Source: Marthasterias glacialis
Taxonomy: Eukaryota; Echinodermata; Asteroidea; Forcipulatida; Asteriidae
Direction of reading: 5' to 3'
Length of the DNA: 64,000 nt
Assembly: GCA_911728455.2 (NCBI GenBank)
Contig: OU452230.1
Span: forward strand, 5,330,412 to 5,394,411
Shown in pieces: positions 26,285 through 38,327 of the stretch. Made by a program: the position numbers and the translations under genes. The notes under the pieces were generated by a model. The model did no database searches. It saw nothing but the letters and a program-made list of their open reading frames with translations, and had not been told where the DNA came from. Within the stretch, counting starts at the first letter, position 1. Each line of letters opens with the position of its first letter.

Positions 26285-26718
26285 GTCATCCCCATAAAGG
26301 TTTCCACCGTATTACAACAATGTACTTTAGTTCCCTATAAGAAAATCGTTTGTGCTTTCAGCAAGTTGGGGCGCCCCCTTTTATCGTTGAATAAATGCTA
26401 CCAATTTATTTTATTATCAGAGTGTGGTTCCATCAATCATTATGGTAATGCTCAAAACACGAGTCTGTCGAGGCACGTGGTCAGTGCATACGGGCCAACA
26501 CAATTGTATGATTTATCTTGAGAATCAGATCAGCACCAAGGACCTGAGGGCCTATAAATACAGACATTTTAATAAATGTTGCCGCCATGAAGAAATTTGT
26601 TGTGGAAACGAAGTTTACACAACAGGCCCTAATATTCAACAAGGCAAGTATTATGGCACTATTCGGAGTAATTAGTTTTTGCAAAGAATTTATAGCTTAC
26701 ATTACAAGAGTAATCTTA

Positions 26719-26800
26719 GTCAGTGACGTAACCAGACATTTTCATTTGTGGGAGTGGGAAAGCCCCGGGGTGAAGGTTTAAAAAAAAAAATTTTTTAAAT
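26719..26800 (+). mobile_element. G-rich element, truncated copy
   Basis: CAGTGACGTAACCAGACATT matches the start of the element at 13653. Similarity is lost after about 60 bp, where A/T runs begin. Confidence 0.4.
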
Positions 26801-28088
26801 AATAAAAATCTTCTATTCATTTATGTTTATTTATTTATTTCAGTTTGTTTTTAGGTGGTGTCGTATGCTTATTAAAATTCCTGATAATGCTGAATAAACT
26901 AATCAATTTCGATCGAAAACTCTGTGTTTTCCGTAATGAGACCATCCCGCCATTCACCTGACAGGGGCGAGTCTCTCCACGTGAATGTATAGTCCCACAA
27001 CGCGGGTTGTTTTCCAGGGCACGGCTTCATGAAGATGAACCGTTCTTGGACACATTGAAGACGGCTCCTGAAGGTCACGTGGCCATTTTATAAGAGCATT
27101 GCCCTCTTGCAGCTATACCCTAATCTTAAAAAAAAAAAAAAAGGGTTCATCAGAGCTGTACCTCGTCCGTGTGGGTATAGTTGTGAGAGTGCCTTTGCAT
27201 TGCCACTCTATAATTATTTTCTGTCTGATATTGAACTTGACAACCAAGACATTTGGAGTCGCCATCCTCACTGTGTGTCGATCATTCCAACGGCAGATGG
27301 TCAGCTCTCATGGTCTCATCGTAAACCTCTTTCATGCCTCATATTGGCTCCTTCTCCATCGCGGTTGACTAGATTGTCGGTCGGGAACTCGGCCGTCAAC
27401 CCGACCGCTTTACGGGCCGTCTGCCTATCAGACAGTCATTTACCTCTTCTTGCGCAGTTCTTTGTTCAACACATTTGGGAGACGGATTTTAAATTGAATC
27501 TTTAAAAAAATTCCTGCCCTGAGTACAGTAACCTGTTAATTATTTAAGTTAAGGGGAAAACAAATCGCAGCCTTTCTTTAAATTAGGCCTTAACGATAAA
27601 CGGATACTAGTTAAAATGTTCACAAATGCACTATAGAATCACACTTAATGTGTCAGTCAGTTCAAGAATTTAGTCAACGCGATGTCAAGTAAGGAGATTT
27701 TTTTTTACTCGAAGATGACTAAAGAATTGATGATCTCACTGTCTGACTAATTGAAGCAGCAGATGATTTCGAACGAAACGATGCTCCAGTAACTAGACTG
27801 GCCTTGCAACTTGAAAAGCAGTCTTGAGTCATAAATCGGTGGATTAAATGAAATGTGTACAAAATAATCAAGCCTTTTAAGTACATAGGCCTAACTTGAG
27901 TCATACTCCACAGTCCCGCAATAACAACTTTGTTTCGGCATATTTTATTGTGAGTCACTTAACTCTCCCGTGGATGGTCTTCAGTCACTGCACGGTCCAC
28001 CAGCTGATGAAGTTCGCGTATGTACATGTATACTCTTTCCCTTCACATTGAGTTTCAGTCCCTCTTCAAAATTCCACAACTTTTTTTT

Positions 28089-28127
28089 CTCCCCCCCCCC
28101 CTTTTTTTTTTTTTTTTTGGGGGGGGG
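28089..28127 (+). repeat. C11-T17-G9 triple homopolymer
   Basis: A C-run (28091-28101), a T-run (28102-28118) and a G-run (28119-28127) are contiguous, so the C and G runs can pair around a T loop. Confidence 0.9.
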
Positions 28128-30057
28128 AGTATTTTAGAGCCTTCTTGATTTTATTCCATTCATTCAAAGCCATTGCAACCAAACTAATGCAGAATGACAT
28201 TGACAAACACAAGCCACCAGTGGAACTCACTCTCATCTGTTGTGCGACTTTCTCGATCTTGCCAAGTTTCAAGAACTTCAAAACATTCTTGGTCAAGGAT
28301 GCTTTTGAACTGTATTTATGAACTTATTTTGTCAACTTGCTTTGTTTTTCATGTTACCAGTATGGTTGTTATATTTGCTAAGCGCCCTAAGCGTTATCAA
28401 ACGACTGGTTTCACACCATGGTTTTATCAGCATTTTTATTTAAATAATCCAATTAAAAAAAGTTGTTTGTATATATTGAATGTAAAAATAACCCAACCTT
28501 ATGGGATACCATCATGCCTTTATTGCTTCGACGGACACCTGCGACCAATTCGAAACCAATTGTTTGTCCCCGTCGTCCGCCATTTTGAATCCCTAAATCC
28601 CGAAACCGGGCAATTTGTTGTTCAAAAGACGCGCGTGCCTAGCACATGAGCCAGAACTCTGCGACAGAACTTTAAACTCCATTACACTCTTTGTTAGACG
28701 TAAAAGAAAATAATTTCCAACTCTGAAAATCAATTTTTTACACCATTAATTATCTCCACGTAACAATTTTACTCATAAGAGTGGCCTAAGAGTATAGATG
28801 CTCGCAAAACAAGATTGTGTTACGCCATAGTGCAAAGCATCAAATCCAACTTGGCAGACACGTTGATCAAACGACCAACAATGATTTCTTTTGAACTAGC
28901 TCTTCGCCACAGGAATTAGTCACAGGTGATAAAGCTTTAAAAGCACCGATCGGATTAGTAGGAGTTGGGTTGCATTAAGGATTACCCAGTTGTGAACTTG
29001 GCGAAAGCTTTCTGGGAACTGACAACGTGGTAAGATTGAATGGTTTCTGTAGGAATGTGTAATGACCACAACCGAGAAAAGACTCTCTCTATAACTAAGA
29101 GGCATTAATTACTGAAGTTTGTTGCTCTCTGATGTGTGACAACCACACGTTGAGTGTAAAATGACCACTAAAGAAGACACGCTAAGAACGGCCGTGGCAC
29201 CTGACATGCAGCCAATTACACGTTGGCAAATAATCATTATTGCTTGCAGTGGGATGTAACATTAGCCCCAATAAGCCAATTCATACAAAAGAAGGGATTC
29301 TGTATAGTCGTACTAACTTGAATGTTCACAAAAAACATGGGCTTAAGTAGAAAAGGTACTTAATTACATGCAATGATGACAAAAACCATTTGTATTCCCC
29401 TCTCCCATTTCCCATCCTCACCTTTTTCTAAATCTGCACATTTTCGCATCACCATTAGACCTAAATCGATTTTGCCCTCATTGACATCATTTAGAACTAA
29501 GCCCATTGTAATGCCTCAATTCTGGACCTGACAATGTACGTGGCCGCCACCGAAGCGTTGAGTGGGATAACACATGTTTGCTTTCCCCGTCATATTATTG
29601 ACGACATGGTAGTAAAGAAATTTACTAGTGCTGTATTTTAGTCACAACTAATTCAATTAATATATTGGAGTAGTGCCACGAAGCATGGTAATTACAATAT
29701 CTGAATAATTTTTATTTCAATGTATACAAACAAGTTGCCTGCTTATTTTGCACGAATCACATAGTATATTTAAACCCAACTAAAGAAACGTTGTTTGTTG
29801 ATAATGCAATAAATACAGATACTATGAATTCCATCAGAAGTAATCTAATATTGTGACGTACATACATCTATGAGGCCCCATGCCTCAAGGAACTCTCACA
29901 ATTGGATTTCTTAATAATATAATACGCCAAGGGATAACTTTAACTCTAGACCAATTTGCAAAATCAGCTCAACACAAAGTTCATTGTAGGCATTTTAGTT
30001 GGAGCATATTGCATGCAGTTGTCGATCAGAAGAACATAAAATGGATGCCATGAAAAG

Positions 30058-30230
30058 CCTTTTATATTATTAGTTATCAAACAAATAGTGGAATACAGGA
30101 AAATGTAGCACTTTAGCTGCGTCCCATATCCCACGAGGCTGCTGAAGGCCGAGTGGGATATGGGACGCAGACGCGCTATATTTTCTTGTCTTCCACGAGT
30201 GCGCGCTTGATAACGAATTATATCTTCCAT
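30058..30230. repeat. Imperfect palindrome with a perfect 18-bp core arm
   Basis: CTGCGTCCCATATCCCAC (30117-30134) and its exact complement (30153-30170) flank an 18-base loop. Outward, about 60 bp on each side still match in inverted orientation at roughly 75-80% (ATTTTC, TTCCAC, TTGATAAC, ATAT blocks). The short ORFs seen on both strands here resemble each other because of this symmetry. Confidence 0.75.
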
Positions 30231-31686
30231 TTTTTTATGCAACTGTGGAAGATTGAGCGTTATTTCATGACGAGCAGCATGCACGTGCAACGCGCAAAGT
30301 TGAGAACGACATTGTCCTTAATACTGATGAGCGTGACAGAGATGCTCAGATCTGACCCCACATGAAAGTAGGCCTATCAACTCCTCCCTCCGCCTACTTT
30401 TACAAGTCAACATCAAATTAAAAGTACTTATACTAGTTACAAACTTTGCGGTCATTAATGCGTTAAAAACACCTTTCAATTCTTAACTCGTAGCCCTCTT
30501 ACCACTTCAGTTTGGCAACACAAGAGGCTAGATGCATCATTCTTCTTCAAACAAACAGATACCTTGACTCAAAAGCAAGTACTTCAAAGGAGCTCATCTG
30601 GTGAGGAACAGTGGAGACTTTAGTATGAGGATTAGATTTAGTGCAATTCTTTTTTCTTTTTTCCTCACGGGCCGAAAAAGAAAAAAACAACCATCAACAC
30701 GTAATTGATGTATTCCAAGACGCCAACTCGTTTTGGAAGAGGTCCTCATCTTGCAATGGAGGAAAGCTTGTGGTGGGTTCCAGGATGCAAATCCTCCTAC
30801 AGGGCAAAGTGTGGAGGATTTAAAGTTCAGTTGAAGAAGTTGTTGTGTGATAGTTTAGTTTTCCTGAAAAGGTCCTCAAAGGTCACACAAAATAAAGTCC
30901 CGATGTAGCAACCAATGCAAAACTAAAAATGTTAAAAACCATACGATCTCTAACAAATTATCAAAGTCTCTCAGCTTTTTGAAATCAAATCAGAAATAAT
31001 TAGCCTACATGACACTGAAAGTTGTTTCAACCCTTTTTTTTTTTTTTTTTTGCCCTTTTTCTTTTTAATTTTGGGCGGTTAACTAGGATGACTTTTTGAG
31101 CCATGTCCATTGAAAGTGAAAACACCTCTGAGTAAGAAGTGTAAACAGACCAGACTCCATCTTGGAAAAATGTGTAAAACCTTTGAAGCAAACAAAGGAC
31201 ATTTTTGCGGGGCCTACTAATTTGCATCAAAGTATGCATGCAGTTGGTGTCTCATCACCAATAAAAAATCTATATAAGTAATTCAAGAAAAGCAAAGAAA
31301 TTCTAAGCAATGTGCAATCACACTCTTTTCACTTATTAGCACAGCTAGAACAAGGCAATTAAAACGGGAAGAAAAACCAAAAAGCTTCTCGCTAATCCCC
31401 CACAGCCACAAGACAATTTAAGATGCTGAGTCAAATTTTGGGCCGGTTTGACCCAAAACATTTTGAAATAAATTTTAAAGGATTTTTGTATTACTTTTTT
31501 ATTGTAGATTCCGAAAGTCATAGGCTTTCATTTAAGGTCATTTTCGTCTTGATGTTAAAATTGTTGTGGACTCCCCCCTTCAAACATGTTTTCAGTTTTT
31601 GTTTCATGTTTTTATGTTTTATTTTTATTTTGATACTTATTCGCTATATAATGTTTATGTATTTTGTTTCAATTTTTTTTTAACCT

Positions 31687-32022
31687 AAAGCCCCAGCTCA
31701 ATATTGGTAAGAAGAAAAACATGAATATTCACAGAATGGATTTACATATACCTTACATGGTATAAAAATAATGATGGTAGAACACTTACCCTGACACATT
31801 TTTGCCTAACGTGTTATCGTTTTTAAATGATAAATGAAATAAGATCCAAATTTAGTTTCGTCTCGGTGAGACGAAAACTCTGCCTATAGGAATGCGTACA
31901 AAAATGCTGGAACAACGAAATGAGCTGACATTTTCACAGGTTGGTTTTATTGTAAATATCTTGAAATGTGCAAAGAATGGAAACATTTACAGTCAGTTTT
32001 ACCAATGTTTAGCTGGGGCTTT
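31687..32022 (+). mobile_element. MITE with AAAGCCCCAGCT termini, copy 1 (336 bp)
   Basis: Left end AAAGCCCCAGCTCAATATTG and right end read inverted as AAAGCCCCAGCTAAACATTG match over about 25 bp. Its first ~225 bp are the reverse complement of 45271-45501. It contains a small perfect hairpin TTTCGTCTC/GAGACGAAA near 31857-31877. Confidence 0.75.
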
Positions 32023-32484
32023 AACGGTTGTCCACTTCATTTATTGTTTGTCAGAGTCCTACAGAGTTGTCTGGATTATATTTGCAAACTGTTAAGTTTT
32101 TTCAATGTATTCACTGCATTGAATAAATAATGATATAACAACCCTGTTATGAAAATAACTATTATACTGTAATTCCGATTGGTCTTTTCATTGAAACCTG
32201 TGGCTTCATTATTCACGGTGAGTCAAGAAGTCTTTAGCATGGTGTTATTGTTAGCAAACAGGTGTAAAAAGCCTCCCTAATTGCGTAAGTCTCCAATTGG
32301 CTGGCAAAGCCAACAGGGAACAATTAACGCATTAACACCACTAACAAGCTAATAAGATATCTAGACAACATTGTGTGCGAAAAAGGGATACAAATATTTA
32401 TAGAGGTTAACATTCCTTTGATATAGCTGGGATGAGGAGTAATGGGAGACTGGGAATATTGTGTGGGCCTTTTCGAAATCACAG

Positions 32485-32546
32485 CTTCGGTTTGGGCTCC
32501 GGCTTAGGGCTTATGCTTCGGCTTGGGCTCCGGCTTAGAGCTTAGG
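32485..32546 (+). repeat. 31-bp minisatellite, two units
   Basis: CTTCGGTTTGGGCTCCGGCT at 32485 and CTTCGGCTTGGGCTCCGGCT at 32516 start two 31-bp units. Each is internally built of GGCTTA/GGCTCC-like hexamers. Confidence 0.7.
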
Positions 32547-32599
32547 CTCCGTCCACCTGTTTGAAGGCCCGTACCGATAGCACACTTACTTAGACTTCT

Positions 32600-32953
32600 T
32601 TTTGTGGGGGTGCAAGCGGGGCAAAGATTTTTATTTATTTATTTATTTTTTATTTATTTATTTTTTTTTTTTTTGGGGGGGGGGGGTATTTAATGTATAT
32701 TGAACCATTCATTTGTGCATTTTGTTTTCGATTTCGTTGTTTGTTTTGTTGTTTTTTGGGGAGGGGTATTTAATGTATCGAACAATTCATCTTTATTTAT
32801 TTAATTTTATTTTACATTTTTTTATGTTTTTATTTATTTTTACTATTTATTTATTTTTTTATTTTTTTTATTTTTTTTTATTTTTTTTTTTGGGGGGGCA
32901 AGGGTTCTGAGAGGGGGGTCTGGCCCCTTGCCCCTTCTAGTTACGCCACTGTA
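32600..32953 (+). mobile_element. G-rich element interrupted by (TTTA)n microsatellites
   Basis: Contains TATTTAATGTAT twice (about 32689 and 32768) and ends CTAGTTACGCCACTG, the inverse of the CAGTGGCGTAAC(C/T)AG start seen in other copies. Long TTTA and T runs at 32628-32670 and 32793-32891 inflate it. Confidence 0.5.
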
Positions 32954-33589
32954 ACTGAGTCAAAGCCAAGTTGTGATTTTAAAAAGGGCCTATACATGTG
33001 GCAGCAGATCGGCTCCGGTAAATCTAGGAACTGTTGTATTATTAGAAATTTACCTGGTGATTCTTCTGCCACCTACATCTTTAAAGTCTAAAAGTCTCCC
33101 ATTCTTTCGAAAAGACTAGACACTGCGAATGATGAGTGACTTCTCTTCTGGAATGAACTTTGCCTGAATAAAAATGTCAAATTAGAATCACGGTTTAGGC
33201 CTATATGAAGTTACATCGTAGATTAAGAAAAAACACCTGATGGCAACTTCCTTTATGTGGTACAGCATTACGTTAAATATGTACTTTGTTTTCTTTAAAA
33301 CAAAGTTTGCTTGGTGCTGTAGACTGAAAATATTTCCGTTCCAAACACTTCCATGATTCACACTCCGTAAGAAAAATAAGTTTCATTGTGCAAACTTGTT
33401 CTGAACAGCAACAGTAAACTGTTCAAAAACAAACGTTACTTTAAAGAGTTTGAACATCTATATGTTTTGATACCTGGTTGAACTCGAGCAACCCCAAGTA
33501 ATAACAAACTCAACTTATATTACTCCTTAGGGTTCTTCTCGAGTATTATGATGTAGGAGAACTCTGTCAATCACTCCGAGAACTTGAAT

Positions 33590-33840
33590 TTCAGTGTGAA
33601 ATCCTTAAACTCAACGGCCCTGCACGATCCCCAGGTCGACAATGACACATCGGAGGGCCAAGGGGGGTTAGGTCAGTACAGCTGAAACTCACAGCGTGTG
33701 CCTTGGCTAGGGTTGCCCCTAACCCGATGGGGGCCGTGAGTTTACTAATTGAAGTAGGCGTACGGGGTCCCAAAACAAGCGCTCTGGTTCACCGTGAGGT
33801 CAGTATAAAAACACACTCACACCCCACACTGGGGAGCAAT
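33590..33840 (+). other. GC-rich island with TATAAAAA, no recognised gene
   Basis: About 200 bp clearly richer in G+C than its surroundings (33600-33790) precede GTATAAAAACACACTCAC near 33803. I compared it mentally with 5S rRNA and U1-U6 snRNAs and saw no match. The minus-strand 60-codon ORF here has no recognisable domain. Confidence 0.3.
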
Positions 33841-35104
33841 ACACAAGAACAATGTTGTGTTTGGCGAGGAACAAAGTGAATGAGCGAATCTTGTTGACTG
33901 GGATGGTTTAAGTGTTTCCACAGTTCTTGTCAACATTTTCATCACAGTGTACAAACTACAGTGCGGCCCCTTATTCCCCTCTTGACAACACTATCAACAA
34001 TTTCAAAAGACGCATTCATGTCTTTCAACGCTTCCACGGTACACTGGCCACGGTACTACTGAGACTGATAAAATGTTAGTTTTTGGAAGAGTGTAATGCC
34101 CAGAAGAGGGCAGTCAAATGTTGTTTAGGTTCTTTGATTGAAATAGAAACCCATTACATTTTTGTGTTAAAAGCATACAGTTGAGACAACATGTTTTGTT
34201 TGAACCGACTGTCATTTTACCATCATGGTTTTACAAAATCACTTCTGGCCGCCCTTTTTAACCAGCGTTCTCAATGCATACTATAAAGAGAAGTCATCAT
34301 TTACAATGACCCCATAGTCCAATTTGGAACAAGATTCTCATTCTCATCAAGTGTCCTTTGATTTGGGGGTGGTAGTCCGTCCATGTTGTGATCATGGTCG
34401 TTTTCAGGCGTCCAGTAATTAAACCAAGGTTTATAAACACTGACAAAATCTTCTAACAAAAAACGTGCAACAAAGGTGAACGCTCTTATCACTGGAGGTC
34501 AAAGCAAAGAAAAACTAGGGCAGTGGATAACCAAAACTTTATTACCTCGCAATCCACAGGGACCCCCTGAATGATTGTGCATCCTATAGGGTTGGTATCA
34601 AGATCACCTCTGGGACTGCAAACCTGGGTCACGACTGAAGCAGGGCCCATGAAATACATCTAAGGACTAGAATACATAGAGGTCTCAAAAATGATGTAGG
34701 CCAACAATCTGCCTTTTGGTCTTGCCTGCCCGGCCGTATAGGTACGCTGTGTGCATCATTGTTGTGAAAGCATCACCACAGGGAGTGTTCAAGAGAAGGG
34801 AACAAGACTATAGGCCTACCTGAAAGATGGAGCTTTGCTCTCTTTTTTCAGGGGTTGAATGTTACAGAATATGTTGATGAGTAGTGAAAGGCAGGCTTTG
34901 TGGACCTGGTTAATGCTTAAACTATTGTATAGTATATTAAGCTTATTATACTCAAAGGACGGTATAATCTCAGCAATACTTGCATCCGCTCTTGCCTATT
35001 ATACTGAGCATAGCCTTTAGCAGTAGAGGGCAATGGCAGAATGTGTAACTGTTGCCCCAAAATTTGAGTATGTTGACCGTGTCAGTTTTTGTATATGCAA
35101 TTAT

Positions 35105-35404
35105 TAAGCCCTGTTCACACTATACAGAGCCAATTCCCTGTAAAAAAAAACAAAATCCAAGTAAATATTCCTATGAAATTTTAACCCCGTCTGAAACCCA
35201 TGTTTACAAGTTTCTCCCGGAACATGAACGGCACACTCACTATACTCAGGGATAGTAACCCCGGGGTTATCTTGCCTTTTTTCCCCGGAAAATGACCATT
35301 TCCCCGGAGTTTGCCGGGGGGTTAGTAAATCAAGTGTGAAAAGGTCAACAGAATTTCCCCGGGAATTTCCCCGGGGATTTACGTGTGGTGTGAAAGGGGC
35401 TTTA
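35105..35404. mobile_element. MITE with TAAGCCC...GGGGCTTTA ends and CCCCGGGG core motifs
   Basis: The left end TAAGCCCTGTTCACACTATA and the right end, read inverted as TAAAGCCCCTTTCACACCAC, form imperfect TIRs of about 20-25 bp. The interior is rich in CCCCGGGG/TTCCCCGG phrases (35261-35376). No ORF that survives scrutiny. Confidence 0.7.
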
Positions 35405-37839
35405 CATTTAATCACAGGCCCAGAGGATAGAGGCTATAGACAGCAGGTTGAAATATAAATTTCATCTTAATTCTTGCATCAAAAACAGGAACTGACGACA
35501 TACCGGGCGGCACTATTTTTCCCATGCCGTTCCTGAATATCAGAGTAGAAAACAACTTCGTTGTAGAAATTGACACTGGGCCCTGCCTTGAACACCAAGA
35601 CATTTTAGTTTACTGAAATAGACCCAAGTTTCCCACACATTCAGATACCCCCTTCATAAAATACAAGTTATTTTTTCAGAAATTGGAACAATAATTAAAA
35701 ATCAGCACTTTGTGTTTACGGTAATGTTCGCCATTGACGCTGCACTGTCTCAGACATTGTCCCCTGCCTCAAACATGCTTCAATCGATACCACAGCATCC
35801 AGAGTAATGTAGTCTATATATTCCTCCGACATCATTATGCATTCGATGCCATTGTCCGGTTAGATTCTTGTCGTGGTGATTATAACAAGTGGAGTGGTTT
35901 GATATCACTCGGATTTTCAAACGAATACACCCGGTGGCAACCGTTGGGTTGATTTCTTATTAACGCTTCTATCATACTGCAAGTCCGAGCCCAAGCTAGC
36001 CCCCAGCGAAGAACCTTGAGCACACTTGCCTACCGTACATTATACTCCAGTTGCAGGGGAACTGTGAGAGGTTACTTGCCCATAGATAAATAGGCCTACC
36101 TGCAAGTGGTAACCGGAGACACTAGATCCACAAGTGAATAGACTGTAGTTCATAATATGACCGATATTACGTGAAACCCGCTCACTGCAGAGTTCATCGG
36201 GCCGCATGTCGCGGATGCTGAGCGCACAAACGAGCCCAGACAGTGTGACATTTTCTTCTGAATGCAACCCACGTAAGAGAAAGCTATTCTGAGAATTGAT
36301 TCTATTCGAATTGTACACAGAAAAGCTGAGATTATCCATGCAACTGCTGCCCCCCCCCCCCTCCAAACATTCAAAGATAATACATGACACACTTGGGATT
36401 CTCTTGATCCATTGGGAACGGAGATCTTCCGATTTAGTATTCACCTTGATGAGAAAGATGACGGCTACTGTCCTCAACCAATGCAACTGGGGGCCTTTGT
36501 CACCCAAAAGGCCATCATCGACAGATTTATCTTTCGGCCTTCCCAACGCTTCCTCTTCTTAGTCTTGACAAAAAAAGAAGGTTTTCATTACAGATTTATT
36601 TGAGATTTTGGTTTGGGTATATAATATCACAGCCTGCTAACTGGAAGGGAAGTGCCATCCGATAGTCCTTTTTGTCACTATTATTTAGCAAGAACTGCAG
36701 TGTCGTATTTCAGTGTGCCATTTTTTTGAAACACGCCAGTGAATTAAGGCATAGACAAGCAACCTCGGTTCACATTAGAAACATAAAGGATGCCGCATGC
36801 AATTCCTTGATCGTGTTCAGCCTAACAAGGTAGCTGTCACTTGGATTTTTCCTCGCCATAAAGGAGTTTTGTTGGGCTTATCGGGAAAGTCAAGAACCGG
36901 TATGCTTGTAATCGTATCCATTGTATACAATTTTCAAGAAAATCGAATGGTGTATTCAATTTTATTTCTATTCGTGCACGGATTACCAGCGCCACAATGG
37001 ATCACCGGACATCGCCTAACTTTCAGCCTTGCTATTTTTAAACCAATCGCATTTCTAGCAACCAAAAATAAAACATAAGATAAAATACAAAAATCATAGG
37101 GGTTGCCATTTTTTGCCCCTTTGTACAGTTTCCTTGAATCTACAAAACCTTTTCAAAAGTACCATATTATGCATAATCTGACCTTTGGAATAAGATGTAT
37201 TCGAAAGGGATATTTTTTTTATCACAAAGGATAATAAAAGTCCTTTTCACCAAAATCTGATGAAATAAAACCGTTGGTCGCCATAAATAGTGCTTTTCCC
37301 AGAACATACATTATTATTTAACAAACAAATAGAGTTGCTGAAAGTCAAGATGATTATGAAACTGTTCTTGTCCATAATTTTGCAAAGGAACCTGTAACGT
37401 TGACCACGGTTATTAGTGGCATCACAATAGCAGCGATCGTGACACGATTTTGGGACAAACCAGCAAGCATCCGCTGGGATTTCTGAAATATCAATATTTT
37501 TTACGAAAGTGAAAGTTGTTTCGACCGTTCTTATCCTTTGAATAAAATGTAAAGGCAGAGGAAGTGACGTATTATTTAAGATTACTACAAAGAAACCTGA
37601 GAGAGAAGTACATGTCTAGCTCATCCGTATCAATTCGTCCAGTAATCCCTTCTCGGGGGCTGGAAACCGGGCATGGGTGGACGGACCTCTTCAATCATGT
37701 GACAAAGGGGAACATTTCGTTGATGTTTGAGAGGGACAAAATATTATTAGGGGTATAACTCTTTGATAATGGTGAAGTATATTGCTGAAGTTGTTAAAAC
37801 AAAATAATAATGATAAATAATATCCATAATATAAAATGA

Positions 37840-38092
37840 AGTAAACTAAAGTAAAATAAAATGAAATAAAACAAAGTAAGATAAAAAAGAAAAACTTTTA
37901 AAAAAATAACCAAACAGACAAATAAATAAATAAATAAATAACCAAACAAACAAAATTAATAAATAAACATTTAAATAACCAACCAACCAAACAAAACAAA
38001 CCAATAAATAAATAAATAAATAACCAACCAGCCAACCAACCAACCAAATAAAACAAACAAATAAATTAAAAATAAATAAATAAATAAATACA
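37840..38092 (+). repeat. (AAAT)n/(CCAA)n microsatellite, about 250 bp
   Basis: Alternating AAAT, AAAC and CCAA tetramer blocks. The apparent ORFs across it are low-complexity artefacts. Confidence 0.9.
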
Positions 38093-38290
38093 CATGCCAA
38101 CACTTGGCCTACATAATTATACACTTGTATAAAATGTCAAGGAATGCCAAAATCTTTGATCTCTACAGAGGCATGCGTAACACATTTTGATGAAACAGTA
38201 ACAAAGATATCTTGAATAAAACAGGTCGATCTTGTTAAAACCACATATAACAAGGAATCATGGAACTATTGCATTTAGTTTTTGTTTCAG

Positions 38291-38327
38291 ATGTTTTTCC
38301 CCGGGGAAATGTAATACCCATGTGAAT
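38291..38327. repeat. Possible fragment of the CCCCGGGG element
   Basis: TTTTTCCCCGGGGAAATG followed shortly by GTGTGAATTG-like sequence resembles the interior and end of the element at 35105-35404. Too short to be certain. Confidence 0.25.

Larger units (their letters stand above)
25320..30050. other. Intergenic stretch without supported genes
   Basis: Contains the TTTA/TTTG microsatellite, a truncated G-rich element at 26.72 kb and the C-T-G homopolymer at 28.1 kb. Open frames at 25503-25930, 27107-27505 and 28194-28649 (plus strand) have slightly balanced composition but no domain, start context or splice partner that I recognise. Confidence 0.5.

Noticed and set aside
27107..27505. 132-codon plus-strand frame with fairly balanced composition
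   Set aside because: It begins inside an A-run, opens with TTG, has no known domain and no supporting splice context. It could be a decayed element, but I cannot show it.
28194..28649. 151-codon plus-strand frame
   Set aside because: Mixed-composition frame without motif, signal peptide or domain; no splice-bounded exon evident.
36040..36546. 168-codon minus-strand frame
   Set aside because: It crosses a C-run and has no recognisable domain. Frames of 100 or more codons are expected by chance several times in a window of this size and composition.
37846..38124. 92-codon minus-strand hydrophobic frame
   Set aside because: Entirely a translation of the AAAT/CCAA microsatellite; low complexity only.
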